Shown: in pieces, positions 1 to 6,897 of the stretch
How the letters are laid out: every line of letters starts with the position of its first letter
Numbering within the stretch: position 1 is the first letter of the stretch
Assembly: GCA_903932705.1 (NCBI GenBank)
Contig: CAIZHC010000132.1
Coordinates: forward strand, 1-8,556
Direction: 5' to 3'
Length of the DNA stretch: 8,556 bases
Origin: an uncultured Actinomycetes bacterium
GTDB taxonomy: Bacteria; Actinomycetota; Actinomycetes; Nanopelagicales; Nanopelagicaceae
Made by a program: the position numbers and the translations under genes
Notes under the pieces: model-generated
The model's input: the letters and a program-made list of their open reading frames with translations, nothing else
Told to the model about the DNA's origin: nothing
Databases searched by the model: none

Positions 1-2648
1 AACTCAGAAATTGCAGCCTCAATCTTGGATGCATCGCTTCCTCCGCCTTGGGCGAAATCATCTTTTCCGCCACCGCCACCGCCAAGGATGGACGAACCTG
101 CCTTGACGAGAGCTCCTGCTTTTACGCCAGAACCTATGGCTTCAGCAGTCGCTGCGACAACAAGCACTACGCGACCATCTACAACTGAGAGCAGACCAAC
201 GACGGCGCGTGGATCGCGATTACGAAGATCAAGTGCCATCACGCGCAAATCATCACCAGAGATTCCATCGCCTACCTGCGAGATGAGAACCTTAAATGAT
301 CCAACCTCTTCAAATTTCTTCGCTAAATCGTTGACTGATGCCAACGCTTGAGCAGACTTAAAGGATGCTAATTCCTTCTCAAGAACCTTCATCTTTCCAA
401 GAAGATCCGAAATACGTTCAGGCAACTCTTCAACCCGTGCTCCCTTAATAATCTCAGTCAGTGAGTTAAGCAGGATATGTTCCCTGGCTAGATAAGAGAA
501 AGCATCTGCCCCAACAAGAGCCTCCACGCGACGCACTCCAGCGCCAATCGAGGATTCATTCAAAAGTTTCACAACACCCAACTCAGCCGATGAATGAACA
601 TGGGTTCCTCCGCAGAGTTCGCGCGCCCAATCACCAACGCTTACAACTCGGACGACATCGCCATATTTCTCCCCAAAGAGTGCCATGGCGCCAATTGCTT
701 TGGCTTCGTTCTGACTCATCTGTTCTGCAGTCACTTCAAGATTTTCGATTAAGAGTGAGTTCACCCGATGTTCTACCTCATTGAGGACGCTGGCAGGAAC
801 TGCCCCATTTGCGGGGAAATCAAAGCGGAAGCGACCGGGGGCATTCTCAGAACCTGCCTGAGTCGCGCTCTCCCCTAGAGCTTCGCGGAACGCTTTATGC
901 ACCATATGTGTTGCAGTGTGTGCGCGTGAAATAGCCTTGCGGCGACCGTGATCAATTTCGGCGAAGAGATTTTGATTAATTTTTACAGAACCAGAAATTA
1001 TGGAGCCTCTATGAACATATAGACCTGGAACTGGTGCTTGCACATCATCAATTTCAATACGAGTGCCATCGGATAGAACGAGCACTCCTCCATCAGAGAG
1101 TTGGCCTCCACCTTCAGCGTAAAACGGGGTGCGATCGAGAATAATTTCAACTTCGCCCTCATTAATTTCAGAGACGCTCTGCCCATCGCTCATAATTGCT
1201 TTAACGGTAGCTTCGCCGCTTTGATGCTTGTAACCGATGAAATCTGTCTTACCGAAAGTATCTACAATCTTGCGATACTCCGAAAGATCTGTATGCCCAC
1301 TCTTCTTGGCTTTCGCATCAGCCTTTGCGCGATCCTTCTGCTCTTTCATGAGACGACGGAAACCCTCTTCATCAACCTTGAGACCTGTTTCTCCGGCCAT
1401 CTCCAAAGTGAGATCAAATGGGAATCCGTAAGTGTCGTGTAATTTGAAAACGGTATCTCCAGCGAGCGTTGCGCTCTTGCTCTTCTTTACATCATTAGCG
1501 GCAAGATCAAAGATCTGGGTCCCGCTCTTAAGAGTTGAGAGGAATGATTCCTCTTCAGAGATGGTTACTTCCGCAATTCGCTCACTCTTCTCCAGCAACT
1601 CTGGATATTGAGGTGACATCGCACCAATTGCAGCCATCAATAATTCTTTTGAATTGTGATCCGGCGCTCCAAGGATGCGCATATTACGGATAGTACGACG
1701 CATCATTCTGCGTAGAACATATCCACGTCCTTCATTCCCAGGCAAAACTCCATCGCCTATAAGCATCATGGAAGTGCGAGCATGATCTGCTACTACGCGG
1801 AGAGAGACATCGCTCTTCGCATCTTTGCCATAGATAACGCCAGCTAATTCACTCGCTCTGCGGAGAATCTGCATTGTCGTATCAATCTCATAAATATTCT
1901 CGACGCCTTGCAACAGGGCAGCGGTTCGTTCTAATCCAAGTCCGGTATCAATATTCTTAGCGGGCAACTCTCCGACAATTGGATAATCATCCTTCGTCCC
2001 ACCATCCGCACGAATATTCTGCATGAAGACTAAGTTCCACACTTCAAGGTAGCGATCTTCATCTGCGACAGGGCCACCTTCGGCGCCATATGCAGGTCCA
2101 CGGTCGTAATAGATTTCAGAGCAGGGCCCACAAGGACCTGCAACGCCCATCGACCAGAAGTTATCTGCCATACCTCGACGCTGAATACGCTCTTTCGGTA
2201 CACCAACCTTTTTATGCCAAATATCAGCCGCTTCATCATCATTGAGATAGACAGTTACCCAGAGTTTCTCCTCTGGAAATCCATATCCGCCATCGGCAAT
2301 CGGCTTGGTGAGAAGTTCCCAGGCCATCGTGATTGCGCCCTCTTTGAAGTAATCGCCGAAGGAGAAATTTCCACACATTTGGAAGAAAGAGGCGTGCCTG
2401 GTCGTCTTGCCCACTTCATCAATATCTAAGGTACGAACACATTTTTGTACCGAAGTAGCACGTGAGTATGGAGCCTTTACCTCACCGAGGAAGAATGGCT
2501 TGAATGGAACCATTCCTGCATTAACCAGCAAAAGATTGGGATCATCAGCAATCAGGGATGCTGATGGTACGACGGTGTGTTTCAACCCTAGGGCATTGTC
2601 GGACTCGAAGAAGCGCAACCATCGCGCTCTAATTTCTGCGGATTCCAC
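1..2648 (-). CDS. alaS: Alanine--tRNA ligase (AlaRS), C-terminus cut by the window edge
   Basis: Class II synthetase that charges tRNA(Ala) with alanine in the cytosol and hydrolyses mischarged Ser- or Gly-tRNA(Ala). I translated 882 residues in one uninterrupted frame, against about 875-890 for the family, so only a few residues and the stop are missing. The catalytic domain covers about residues 1-360, with class II motif 2 ([15 protein letters not shown], 88-102) and motif 3 ([12 protein letters not shown]308). The editing domain has its zinc/active-site set intact: HTATH (H577, H581) and CGGTH (C679, H683). The C-Ala domain ends in a run of six glycines (856-861) followed by KDDFAQGGG. 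The start is GTG at 2648; ESAEIRARW is the usual actinobacterial N-terminus, and two stops in the same frame just upstream exclude a longer form. The ribosome site is weak (GGGAG, 12 nt away). The gene begins 3 nt after the DUF948 stop codon, so translation is probably coupled. Confidence 0.98.
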   Translation of the reverse strand, partial: MESAEIRARWLRFFESDNALGLKHTVVPSASLIADDPNLLLVNAGMVPFKPFFLGEVKAPYSRATSVQKCVRTLDIDEVGKTTRHASFFQMCGNFSFGDYFKEGAITMAWELLTKPIADGGYGFPEEKLWVTVYLNDDEAADIWHKKVGVPKERIQRRGMADNFWSMGVAGPCGPCSEIYYDRGPAYGAEGGPVADEDRYLEVWNLVFMQNIRADGGTKDDYPIVGELPAKNIDTGLGLERTAALLQGVENIYEIDTTMQILRRASELAGVIYGKDAKSDVSLRVVADHARTSMMLIGDGVLPGNEGRGYVLRRMMRRTIRNMRILGAPDHNSKELLMAAIGAMSPQYPELLEKSERIAEVTISEEESFLSTLKSGTQIFDLAANDVKKSKSATLAGDTVFKLHDTYGFPFDLTLEMAGETGLKVDEEGFRRLMKEQKDRAKADAKAKKSGHTDLSEYRKIVDTFGKTDFIGYKHQSGEATVKAIMSDGQSVSEINEGEVEIILDRTPFYAEGGGQLSDGGVLVLSDGTRIEIDDVQAPVPGLYVHRGSIISGSVKINQNLFAEIDHGRRKAISRAHTATHMVHKAFREALGESATQAGSENAPGRFRFDFPANGAVPASVLNEVEHRVNSLLIENLEVTAEQMSQNEAKAIGAMALFGEKYGDVVRVVSVGDWARELCGGTHVHSSAELGVVKLLNESSIGAGVRRVEALVGADAFSYLAREHILLNSLTEIIKGARVEELPERISDLLGKMKVLEKELASFKSAQALASVNDLAKKFEEVGSFKVLISQVGDGISGDDLRVMALDLRNRDPRAVVGLLSVVDGRVVLVVAATAEAIGSGVKAGALVKAGSSILGGGGGGKDDFAQGGGSDASKIEAAISE

Positions 2649-2651
2649 CTA

Positions 2652-2939
2652 CTACTCGTGCTCCCGATCAGAGCGAGAAAATTTCTTCCCAGCAAAAGCG
2701 GTTGCAAGAGTCCCAAGAATCTTTAAAAGACCGGAATTCTTCTCAATGAGGTTTGTGATTGAGCCAGTCACCTTCTCGGTGAAATTCTCTGCGGTGGAGA
2801 CAATCTTGTTGACACTCTTTACAGTCTTCTCAATTTCGTCGATAAGGTTTCCAACCCGCACGATTGCATAAGCAATCGCCAGAGCAATAATCAGCAGAGC
2901 TGATGCTGCGATGATGGTTGCAATTCCGCCTGGACCCAT
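2652..2939 (-). CDS. DUF948 family small membrane-anchored protein
   Basis: A 95-residue protein of unknown function. Residues about 5-28 form one hydrophobic helix (IATIIAASALLIIALAIAYA), preceded by a very short N-terminus. Residues 30-75 are a predicted amphipathic or coiled-coil helix with charged and hydrophobic residues alternating (NLIDEIEKTVKSVNKIV). The tail is short and basic/acidic (KKFSRSDREHE). This fits DUF948 (Pfam PF06103), which is commonly found just upstream of alaS in actinobacteria. An AGGTAGG ribosome site at 2948-2954 lies 8 nt before the ATG, which supports this start. The gene sits 39 nt after aspS and ends TAG TAG directly before the alaS GTG, in the same reading frame. 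The family link rests on size, architecture and position; I recognise no catalytic motif. It probably lies in the cytoplasmic membrane with its helical part in the cytoplasm, but the topology is inferred. Confidence 0.85.
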   Translation of the reverse strand: MGPGGIATIIAASALLIIALAIAYAIVRVGNLIDEIEKTVKSVNKIVSTAENFTEKVTGSITNLIEKNSGLLKILGTLATAFAGKKFSRSDREHE

Positions 2940-2978
2940 GCCTTTAGCCTACCTGAACTTCTTCCGCGTGAACCCGAA

Positions 2979-4727
2979 TTATTTGGACTCAGGCACGAAA
3001 TCAACGCCCGCTTCCTTGCGTTGTGCGGGAGTTATTGGGGTTGGAGCCCCGGTAAGTGGATCTCCCCCACTTGCAGTCTTAGGGAAGGCGATAACTTCGC
3101 GAATAGATTCAGCTCCAGTCAAGAGTGCACAGAGTCGATCCATACCAAGAGCAATTCCGCCGTGCGGAGGTGGGCCGTAATTGAATGCTTCGAGCAAGAA
3201 GCCAAATTTACTCTTCGCCTCTTCTGGGGTCAGGCCGATGACATCAAAGACACGTTGTTGCATCTCGCGCTTATGAATACGGATTGATCCGCCACCAATT
3301 TCATTTCCGTTCAGGACTATGTCATAGGCATATGCCAAGGCGTTGGCAGGATCCTTATCAAAGGTATCGGCAAACTCAGGCTTTGGCCCGGTAAATGGAT
3401 GGTGCACTGCAGTCCAACCTGCTTCAGGATTATCTGCATCCACTGGTTCAAACATTGGGGCATCGACTACCCACAAGAACTCCCAACTATCAGGAGCAAT
3501 AAGGTTGCAGCGAGCACCAATTTCTAACCGCACAGCGCCAAGAAGTGATTGAGAAGTGCTCTTAGTTCCGGCCGCAAAGAAAATCGCATCGCCAGGTTTT
3601 GCGCCGGTTATCGTTGCAATTCCAGCAGCTTCCTTCTCGGACAAATTCTTAGCGACGGGACCTGCAAGAGTTCCATCCTCTTGAACGAGAATATAAGCCA
3701 AACCCTTAGCACCTCTAGCTTTTGCCCAATCTTGCCAAGCATCTAATTCGCGTCGCGGAGAACTTGCGCCCCCAGGCATCACAACTGCACCTACGTAATC
3801 GGCTTGGAAAACGCGGAAAGTGGTCTCTGCAAAGAAATCTTTAACCTCAGTAATCTCAAGGTCAAATCGGAGATCAGGTTTATCTGATCCGTATCGTCGC
3901 ATCGCCTCTGCATAGGTCATGCGTGGAATTGGGCGAGGAATTTGATAACCAACTGTCTTCGAAAAGACCTCTTCTAGAATCTCTTCGGCAACGCGAAGAA
4001 TGTCCTCTTGATCGATGAAAGACATCTCAATATCTAATTGAGTAAATTCAGGTTGACGATCTGCGCGGAAATCTTCATCACGGAAACAGCGCGCGATTTG
4101 ATAGTAGCGCTCCATACCGGCGACCATCAAAAGCTGTTTAAAAAGTTGTGGTGATTGTGGAAGTGCATACCAACTACCGGGTTGCAAACGTACTGGAACT
4201 AAGAAGTCGCGAGCTCCCTCAGGAGTGGAACGAGTGAGATATGGCGTCTCAATCTCAAGGAAATCTAAGCGATCCATAACGGTGCGAATGGTGGAAGTCA
4301 CACGAGAACGTAAACGCAAATTCTTAGCTGGACCTTCACGGCGAAGATCCAAATAGCGGTACTTTAAACGAATCTCTTCGCTGATATTAGAAACATCACC
4401 ACTATCAACTGGGAAAGGAAGTGGAGCAGCCTCGCTCAACACTTCAAGTGAGATGCAGTCAATTTCAATCGCACCTGTTGCAATATTTGGGTTCTCATTG
4501 CCGGCAGGACGAGCATTGACCTTTCCTGTGATCAGGACACACCATTCCGCGCGAAGTGCGCCCGCAATCTCATCTTTAATAACCACTTGCACGGCACCTG
4601 AAGCATCACGTAGATCGATAAATGCAACTCCACCGTGATCGCGGCGTCTGGCCACCCATCCCGCTAAGACAACTTCTGTTCCAACATCGCTCTTGGAAAG
4701 TAGACCTGCTTCATGTGTTCTTAACAT
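2979..4727 (-). CDS. aspS: Aspartate--tRNA ligase (bacterial type), probably non-discriminating (Asp/Asn)
   Basis: Class IIb synthetase of 582 residues, normal for the bacterial form. The OB-fold anticodon-binding domain covers about 1-105 ([11 protein letters not shown], 23-33). The catalytic domain follows, with QSPQLFKQ (191-198), motif 2 ([19 protein letters not shown], 214-232) and motif 3 ([11 protein letters not shown]531). The bacterial GAD insertion lies at about 285-400. H31 and G76 (RPAGNENPN) match the residues described for non-discriminating AspRS, where the discriminating E. coli enzyme has Leu and Lys. The enzyme therefore probably charges both tRNA(Asp) and tRNA(Asn), with GatCAB converting Asp-tRNA(Asn) to Asn-tRNA(Asn). 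The ATG abuts the hisS TAA with no spacing. A GGAG at 4739-4742 inside the hisS end, 11 nt upstream, is the likely ribosome site, so translation is probably coupled. No frameshift or missing catalytic residue was seen. Confidence 0.98.
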   Translation of the reverse strand: MLRTHEAGLLSKSDVGTEVVLAGWVARRRDHGGVAFIDLRDASGAVQVVIKDEIAGALRAEWCVLITGKVNARPAGNENPNIATGAIEIDCISLEVLSEAAPLPFPVDSGDVSNISEEIRLKYRYLDLRREGPAKNLRLRSRVTSTIRTVMDRLDFLEIETPYLTRSTPEGARDFLVPVRLQPGSWYALPQSPQLFKQLLMVAGMERYYQIARCFRDEDFRADRQPEFTQLDIEMSFIDQEDILRVAEEILEEVFSKTVGYQIPRPIPRMTYAEAMRRYGSDKPDLRFDLEITEVKDFFAETTFRVFQADYVGAVVMPGGASSPRRELDAWQDWAKARGAKGLAYILVQEDGTLAGPVAKNLSEKEAAGIATITGAKPGDAIFFAAGTKSTSQSLLGAVRLEIGARCNLIAPDSWEFLWVVDAPMFEPVDADNPEAGWTAVHHPFTGPKPEFADTFDKDPANALAYAYDIVLNGNEIGGGSIRIHKREMQQRVFDVIGLTPEEAKSKFGFLLEAFNYGPPPHGGIALGMDRLCALLTGAESIREVIAFPKTASGGDPLTGAPTPITPAQRKEAGVDFVPESK

Positions 4728-5999
4728 TTAAGAGTGATCTCCGTAGTTTGTGATTCGTTCAATAATTTCGTTTGCTAAAGAGCCAAGAGTAACTGAAGCC
4801 ACTGCCCCAGTTTTCATCTCCTTAAGGGAGACCTCTCCTGAACTCACCTCATCTGCTCCAAGGACTATGGCGTATTTAGCGCCACTCTTATCGGCAGATT
4901 TCATCGCCCCTTTAAGGGCTTTATCTCCGAACGATAGGTCGACTTTGATCCCTCTGGCACGAAGTGACTCTGCAATCAACAAAGCTTGATCGCCGGTGCC
5001 AAGCGGAACGATATAGAGGTCTAAGGCGAGATCATCTGGAGCAACTAAGCCTTCTGCCTCGCAGGCCAAAAGAATGCGATCGACTCCAAGGCCAAATCCA
5101 ATTCCAGAGAGTTCTTGCCCTCCGAGTTGTGCCATCAAACCGTCATAGCGGCCGCCACCACCAATTCCAGATTGCGCGCCAAGATCTGGGTGAACGAATT
5201 CAAAAGCGGTCCCCGTGTAATAGTCCAAGCCGCGCACCATTCGGTTATTGATGACGAATGGAATTTCTAGCTCCTGCAATAAATCTTGTACCTTTTTGAA
5301 ATCAGATGCACTCTCAGAGGACAAATACTCTAAGAGCACCGGTGCGCTCTCCATCAGAACCTTGATCTCCGGGCGCTTATCATCAAAGAGGCGAAGCGGA
5401 TTGAGTTCGGCCCGCACCCTTGTTTCTTCATCAATATCTAAACCTTTGATGTAGGAGCGAAGATCGATTAAGTAATTTTCACGAGTCTTTGCATCACCGA
5501 GCGAAGTAATCTCAAGGTGGTACCGAGTAAGTCCAAGAGCCGCAAAGGCACGATGAGCTACGGCGATAACTTCTACGTCGATGCGTGGATCAGACAATCC
5601 AATCGCCTCTATACCAACCTGATAGAACTGGCGATAACGTCCAGCTTGTGGTCGTTCTGCTCTAAAGAATGCACCTGAGTAGTAAACCTTGACGGGTAGT
5701 TGACCGCGATCAAGGTTATGTTCGATGACCGCTCGCATTACTCCTGCCGTGCCTTCAGGTCGCAACGTTATGGAGCGACCTCCGCGATCTTCAAAGGTAT
5801 ACATCTCCTTGCGGACAACATCAGTTGATTCGCCAACACCGCGAGCGAATAGTTCGGTATCTTCAAATACCGGAAGCTCCATAAGTTGATAGCCAGCGTT
5901 ACGCGCGGATTCAATAATGGTGGTGCGCACGTGATCAAAATGAGTCGAGCGATCAGGGAAGTACTCACTCACCCCTTTGGGTGCCTGAAACCTCGCCAT
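4728..5999 (-). CDS. hisS: Histidine--tRNA ligase (HisRS)
   Basis: Class IIa synthetase, a cytosolic homodimer that charges tRNA(His). Its 423 residues match the usual bacterial length. Visible landmarks are LRPEGT (79-84), class II motif 2 ([20 protein letters not shown], 106-125, with R113 and E115), the histidine-binding HisA motif [13 protein letters not shown] (256-268), the HisB motif [12 protein letters not shown] (277-288) and motif 3 GFGLGVDRI (301-309). The C-terminal anticodon-binding (HGTP) domain starts near residue 325 (LDLYIVPLG). The start codon shares one base with the stop of the upstream hydrolase (TAATG), and the strongest ribosome site of this operon, TAAGGAG, lies 9 nt upstream. 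A true HisRS, not the HisZ paralogue, is supported by the intact HisA/HisB motifs and anticodon domain. The hydrolase-hisS pair is conserved in actinobacteria. Confidence 0.98.
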   Translation of the reverse strand: MARFQAPKGVSEYFPDRSTHFDHVRTTIIESARNAGYQLMELPVFEDTELFARGVGESTDVVRKEMYTFEDRGGRSITLRPEGTAGVMRAVIEHNLDRGQLPVKVYYSGAFFRAERPQAGRYRQFYQVGIEAIGLSDPRIDVEVIAVAHRAFAALGLTRYHLEITSLGDAKTRENYLIDLRSYIKGLDIDEETRVRAELNPLRLFDDKRPEIKVLMESAPVLLEYLSSESASDFKKVQDLLQELEIPFVINNRMVRGLDYYTGTAFEFVHPDLGAQSGIGGGGRYDGLMAQLGGQELSGIGFGLGVDRILLACEAEGLVAPDDLALDLYIVPLGTGDQALLIAESLRARGIKVDLSFGDKALKGAMKSADKSGAKYAIVLGADEVSSGEVSLKEMKTGAVASVTLGSLANEIIERITNYGDHS

Positions 6000-6688
6000 T
6001 AATCATCACTCCTTAGGAAGCGCTCCTGTAGGTAATCATTGTTCTTACGCTCTCGCCCAATTGTAGTTTCAGGGCCATGGCCAGGAAGAACAATTAACTC
6101 ATCATCAAGCGGAAGAATCACGTTGCGAATCGATTTCTTCATATCGCTTGCAGAGCCAAGGCGGAGCGAGGTATTTCCGATGGAGTTTTGAAAGAGTACA
6201 TCGCCGCTTATGAGGAACTCATCGTTAACGATAAACACTGTCGAACCTGGGGTGTGCCCTGGCGCGTGCAGCGCCTTTAAGGAGAATCCGGCGATTTCCA
6301 AAGTGAGCCCATGAGTGAGTTCACGAACTGATCGCGGCTCCTTAAATGAGGTGACCCCCATCTGCTCCAAGATTGGAATTGTTGGACCTCCTGGAGTCAA
6401 AATCCCTTGGGGATTTCCAAGAAACTCTCGATCTTTAGAGTGGATATAAGTATCAAGACCGTATTTGTCATCCAAAGGCGTGACGGAGAAGGTGTGGTCA
6501 AGATGTCCGTGAGTGACCACGGTCGCGATTGGCTTGAGGTTGTGGCGCTCTAAAACCGTACTTATGGGACCCACTAGATCTGGAATAGCCATGCCTGGAT
6601 CCACGATAAAGCACTCTGAACCTTTTTCTGGAGCAAATATCCAGCAATTGGTAGCGAAGAAATCAGCCTTTATAACCTCGAGAATCAA
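5999..6688 (-). CDS. Metallo-beta-lactamase-fold hydrolase, glyoxalase II-like
   Basis: A 229-residue cytosolic hydrolase with all seven metal-binding positions of the fold: THGHLDH (H60, H62, D64, H65), GHTPGS (H145), SGDVLF (D163) and LPGHG (H204). It is a likely dinuclear zinc hydrolase. The substrate is unknown; proteins of this subgroup are often labelled hydroxyacylglutathione hydrolase-like, but actinobacteria lack glutathione, so a different thioester or another substrate is plausible. It lies where M. tuberculosis has Rv2581c, between rel and hisS (from memory). The only start in frame is TTG at 6688: an in-frame TGA lies 21 nt upstream with no ATG or GTG between, and TTG puts TNC at residues 13-15, as in family members. 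That TTG has no Shine-Dalgarno sequence. A strong site instead serves an out-of-frame ATG at 6710, discussed separately. The stop overlaps the hisS start by 1 nt. Confidence 0.93.
   Translation of the reverse strand: MILEVIKADFFATNCWIFAPEKGSECFIVDPGMAIPDLVGPISTVLERHNLKPIATVVTHGHLDHTFSVTPLDDKYGLDTYIHSKDREFLGNPQGILTPGGPTIPILEQMGVTSFKEPRSVRELTHGLTLEIAGFSLKALHAPGHTPGSTVFIVNDEFLISGDVLFQNSIGNTSLRLGSASDMKKSIRNVILPLDDELIVLPGHGPETTIGRERKNNDYLQERFLRSDD
6009..6015 (-). promoter_or_regulatory. Shine-Dalgarno sequence of hisS
   Basis: TAAGGAG on the minus strand, 9 nt before the hisS ATG and inside the last codons of the upstream hydrolase. It is close to the ideal anti-16S match and confirms the ATG at 5999 that overlaps the hydrolase stop. 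Confidence 0.85.
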
Positions 6689-6689
6689 T

Positions 6690-6710
6690 CTAGGAGCCCA
6701 CTTTTCTCAT
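6690..6710 (-). CDS. Possible 6-codon mini-ORF (MRKVGS) before the hydrolase
   Basis: ATG AGA AAA GTG GGC TCC TAG. It is preceded by a strong ribosome site (AGGGGAG, 7-nt spacing), and its stop lies one base before the TTG start of the hydrolase. Two readings fit. It may be a translated leader that delivers ribosomes to the site-less TTG by stop-restart. Alternatively, the ATG may be the original hydrolase start, now out of frame by one base: removing one A from the AAAA run at 6702-6705 would give [17 protein letters not shown] in frame. The sequence alone cannot decide. Such a short ORF could also be chance, although the matched ribosome site and stop position argue against that. Confidence 0.35.
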   Translation of the reverse strand: MRKVGS

Positions 6711-6717
6711 AATTAAT

Positions 6718-6724
6718 CTCCCCT
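6718..6724 (-). promoter_or_regulatory. Strong Shine-Dalgarno sequence upstream of the hydrolase mini-ORF
   Basis: AGGGGAG on the minus strand, 7 nt before the ATG at 6710. It is 29 nt from the TTG that opens the hydrolase frame, too far to serve it directly. It marks ribosome entry for the first gene of the operon. Its AGG overlaps the CCTAGG repeat at 6722-6727. Confidence 0.6.
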
Positions 6725-6746
6725 AGGTGACCTAATTTTCCTAGGT
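6722..6746. repeat. Two CCTAGGT direct repeats with palindromic cores
   Basis: CCTAGGT occurs at 6722-6728 and 6740-6746, 18 bp apart, and CCTAGG is itself palindromic. Between them the 11-mer TAGGTGACCTA (6724-6734) is a further odd palindrome. In a minus-strand transcript the two CCTAGG copies could pair (6 bp) and cover part of the ribosome site at 6718-6724, while ACCTA/TAGGT (5 bp) is a competing pairing. As DNA, the 18-bp spacing could suit a dimeric regulator. Both roles are inference. Confidence 0.5.
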
Positions 6747-6761
6747 TGAGGCTTTAAGGGT

Positions 6762-6786
6762 ACCTTTAATCCCTGATTAAAAAGGT
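6762..6786. repeat. Inverted repeat (hairpin) in the divergent spacer
   Basis: TTTAATC (6765-6771) pairs with GATTAAA (6775-6781) around a 3-base loop. ACC (6762-6764) and GGT (6784-6786) continue the stem after an AA bulge, for about 10 base pairs in total. A second pairing, CCTGA (6772-6776) with TCAGG (6786-6790), uses overlapping bases and excludes the first. No T-run follows on either strand as in an intrinsic terminator, so an operator or leader structure is more likely. Confidence 0.5.
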
Positions 6787-6800
6787 CAGGAAGGCTGGAA

Positions 6801-6814
6801 CCGCCTCTCGGCGG
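6801..6814. repeat. GC-rich hairpin CCGCC-TCTC-GGCGG
   Basis: A perfect 5-bp GC stem with a 4-base loop. On the minus strand the loop reads GAGA, a stable GNRA tetraloop. Flanking AACC (6799-6802) and GGTT (6815-6818) offer an alternative longer stem with a GG bulge. It is much more GC-rich than the surrounding sequence. No U-tract follows, so a terminator is unlikely. It could be part of a structured 5' leader on either strand. Confidence 0.5.
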
Positions 6815-6830
6815 GGTTGGTCTTAAGTAA

Positions 6831-6840
6831 TCGTTAACGA
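6831..6840. promoter_or_regulatory. Perfect palindrome TCGTTAACGA, possible operator
   Basis: Ten bases identical on both strands, 58 bp before the DUF349 start, between the GC hairpin and the third hairpin. It has the size of a half-site pair for a dimeric repressor. No matching regulator is encoded in the window, so the operator role is a guess. Confidence 0.3.
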
Positions 6841-6842
6841 AA

Positions 6843-6873
6843 AAGTGGTTATCACCAAAGGGTGAGGGCACTT
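6843..6873 (+). repeat. Two-part stem-loop just upstream of the DUF349 ribosome site
   Basis: The outer stem AAGTG (6843-6847) pairs with CACTT (6869-6873). The inner stem TCACC (6852-6856) pairs with GGTGA (6861-6865) around an AAAG loop, with an internal loop of GTTA facing GGG. That is ten perfect pairs in 31 bases, ending 11 nt before the Shine-Dalgarno sequence. If transcription starts upstream, this lies in the DUF349 mRNA leader and could affect translation. I do not recognise it as a known riboswitch. Confidence 0.45.
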
Positions 6874-6884
6874 GACGCGCAACC

Positions 6885-6891
6885 AAAGGAG
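6885..6891 (+). promoter_or_regulatory. Shine-Dalgarno sequence of the DUF349 gene
   Basis: AAAGGAG with a 6-nt spacer before the ATG at 6898. It decides the start. The in-frame GTG at 6862 would add 12 residues, has no suitable ribosome site and lies inside a hairpin arm. Confidence 0.85.
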
Positions 6892-6897
6892 CAAGAG

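Larger units (their letters stand above)
6689..6897. other. 209-bp divergent intergenic region with inverted repeats
   Basis: This region separates the minus-strand hydrolase-hisS-aspS-DUF948-alaS unit from the plus-strand DUF349 gene, so it must contain promoters for both. I found no pair of -35 and -10 boxes good enough to name on either strand; a TACCCT at 6757-6762 (minus) is a bare -10 candidate. It contains two direct CCTAGGT copies, three hairpin-forming inverted repeats and a perfect 10-bp palindrome, each listed separately. No ORF with a convincing ribosome site lies in it except the mini-ORF at its left end. It contains no tRNA cloverleaf and no riboswitch class I can recognise. Confidence 0.8.

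Noticed and set aside
66..83. Short repeat of gcc/acc triplets
   Set aside because: It simply encodes the six-glycine run near the end of AlaRS, a normal feature of that protein's C-terminal region.
1101..1442. A 113-codon plus-strand open frame
   Set aside because: It is fully antisense to the alaS editing region, whose minus-strand translation is unbroken and clearly recognisable.
2407..2871. A 154-codon plus-strand open frame
   Set aside because: It lies antisense to the start of alaS and to DUF948, has no ribosome site or family likeness, and its frame is a by-product of the real minus-strand coding sequence.
6801..6822. GC hairpin as an intrinsic terminator
   Set aside because: There is no T-run on either strand after the stem, and no gene ends next to it on either strand.
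6874..6879. TGACGC next to CTT (CTTGACGC) read as a -35 box
   Set aside because: It lies only about 20 bp before the DUF349 ATG, so the promoter start would fall inside the coding region beyond the ribosome site.
6862..6897. Longer DUF349 form starting at GTG 6862
   Set aside because: There is no ribosome site at usable distance, the codons overlap a stem-loop, and the ATG at 6898 has AAAGGAG at ideal spacing.
6689..6897. T-box or other known riboswitch controlling the synthetase operon
   Set aside because: I see no T-box core, specifier loop or antiterminator, and no conserved core of a riboswitch class I know.
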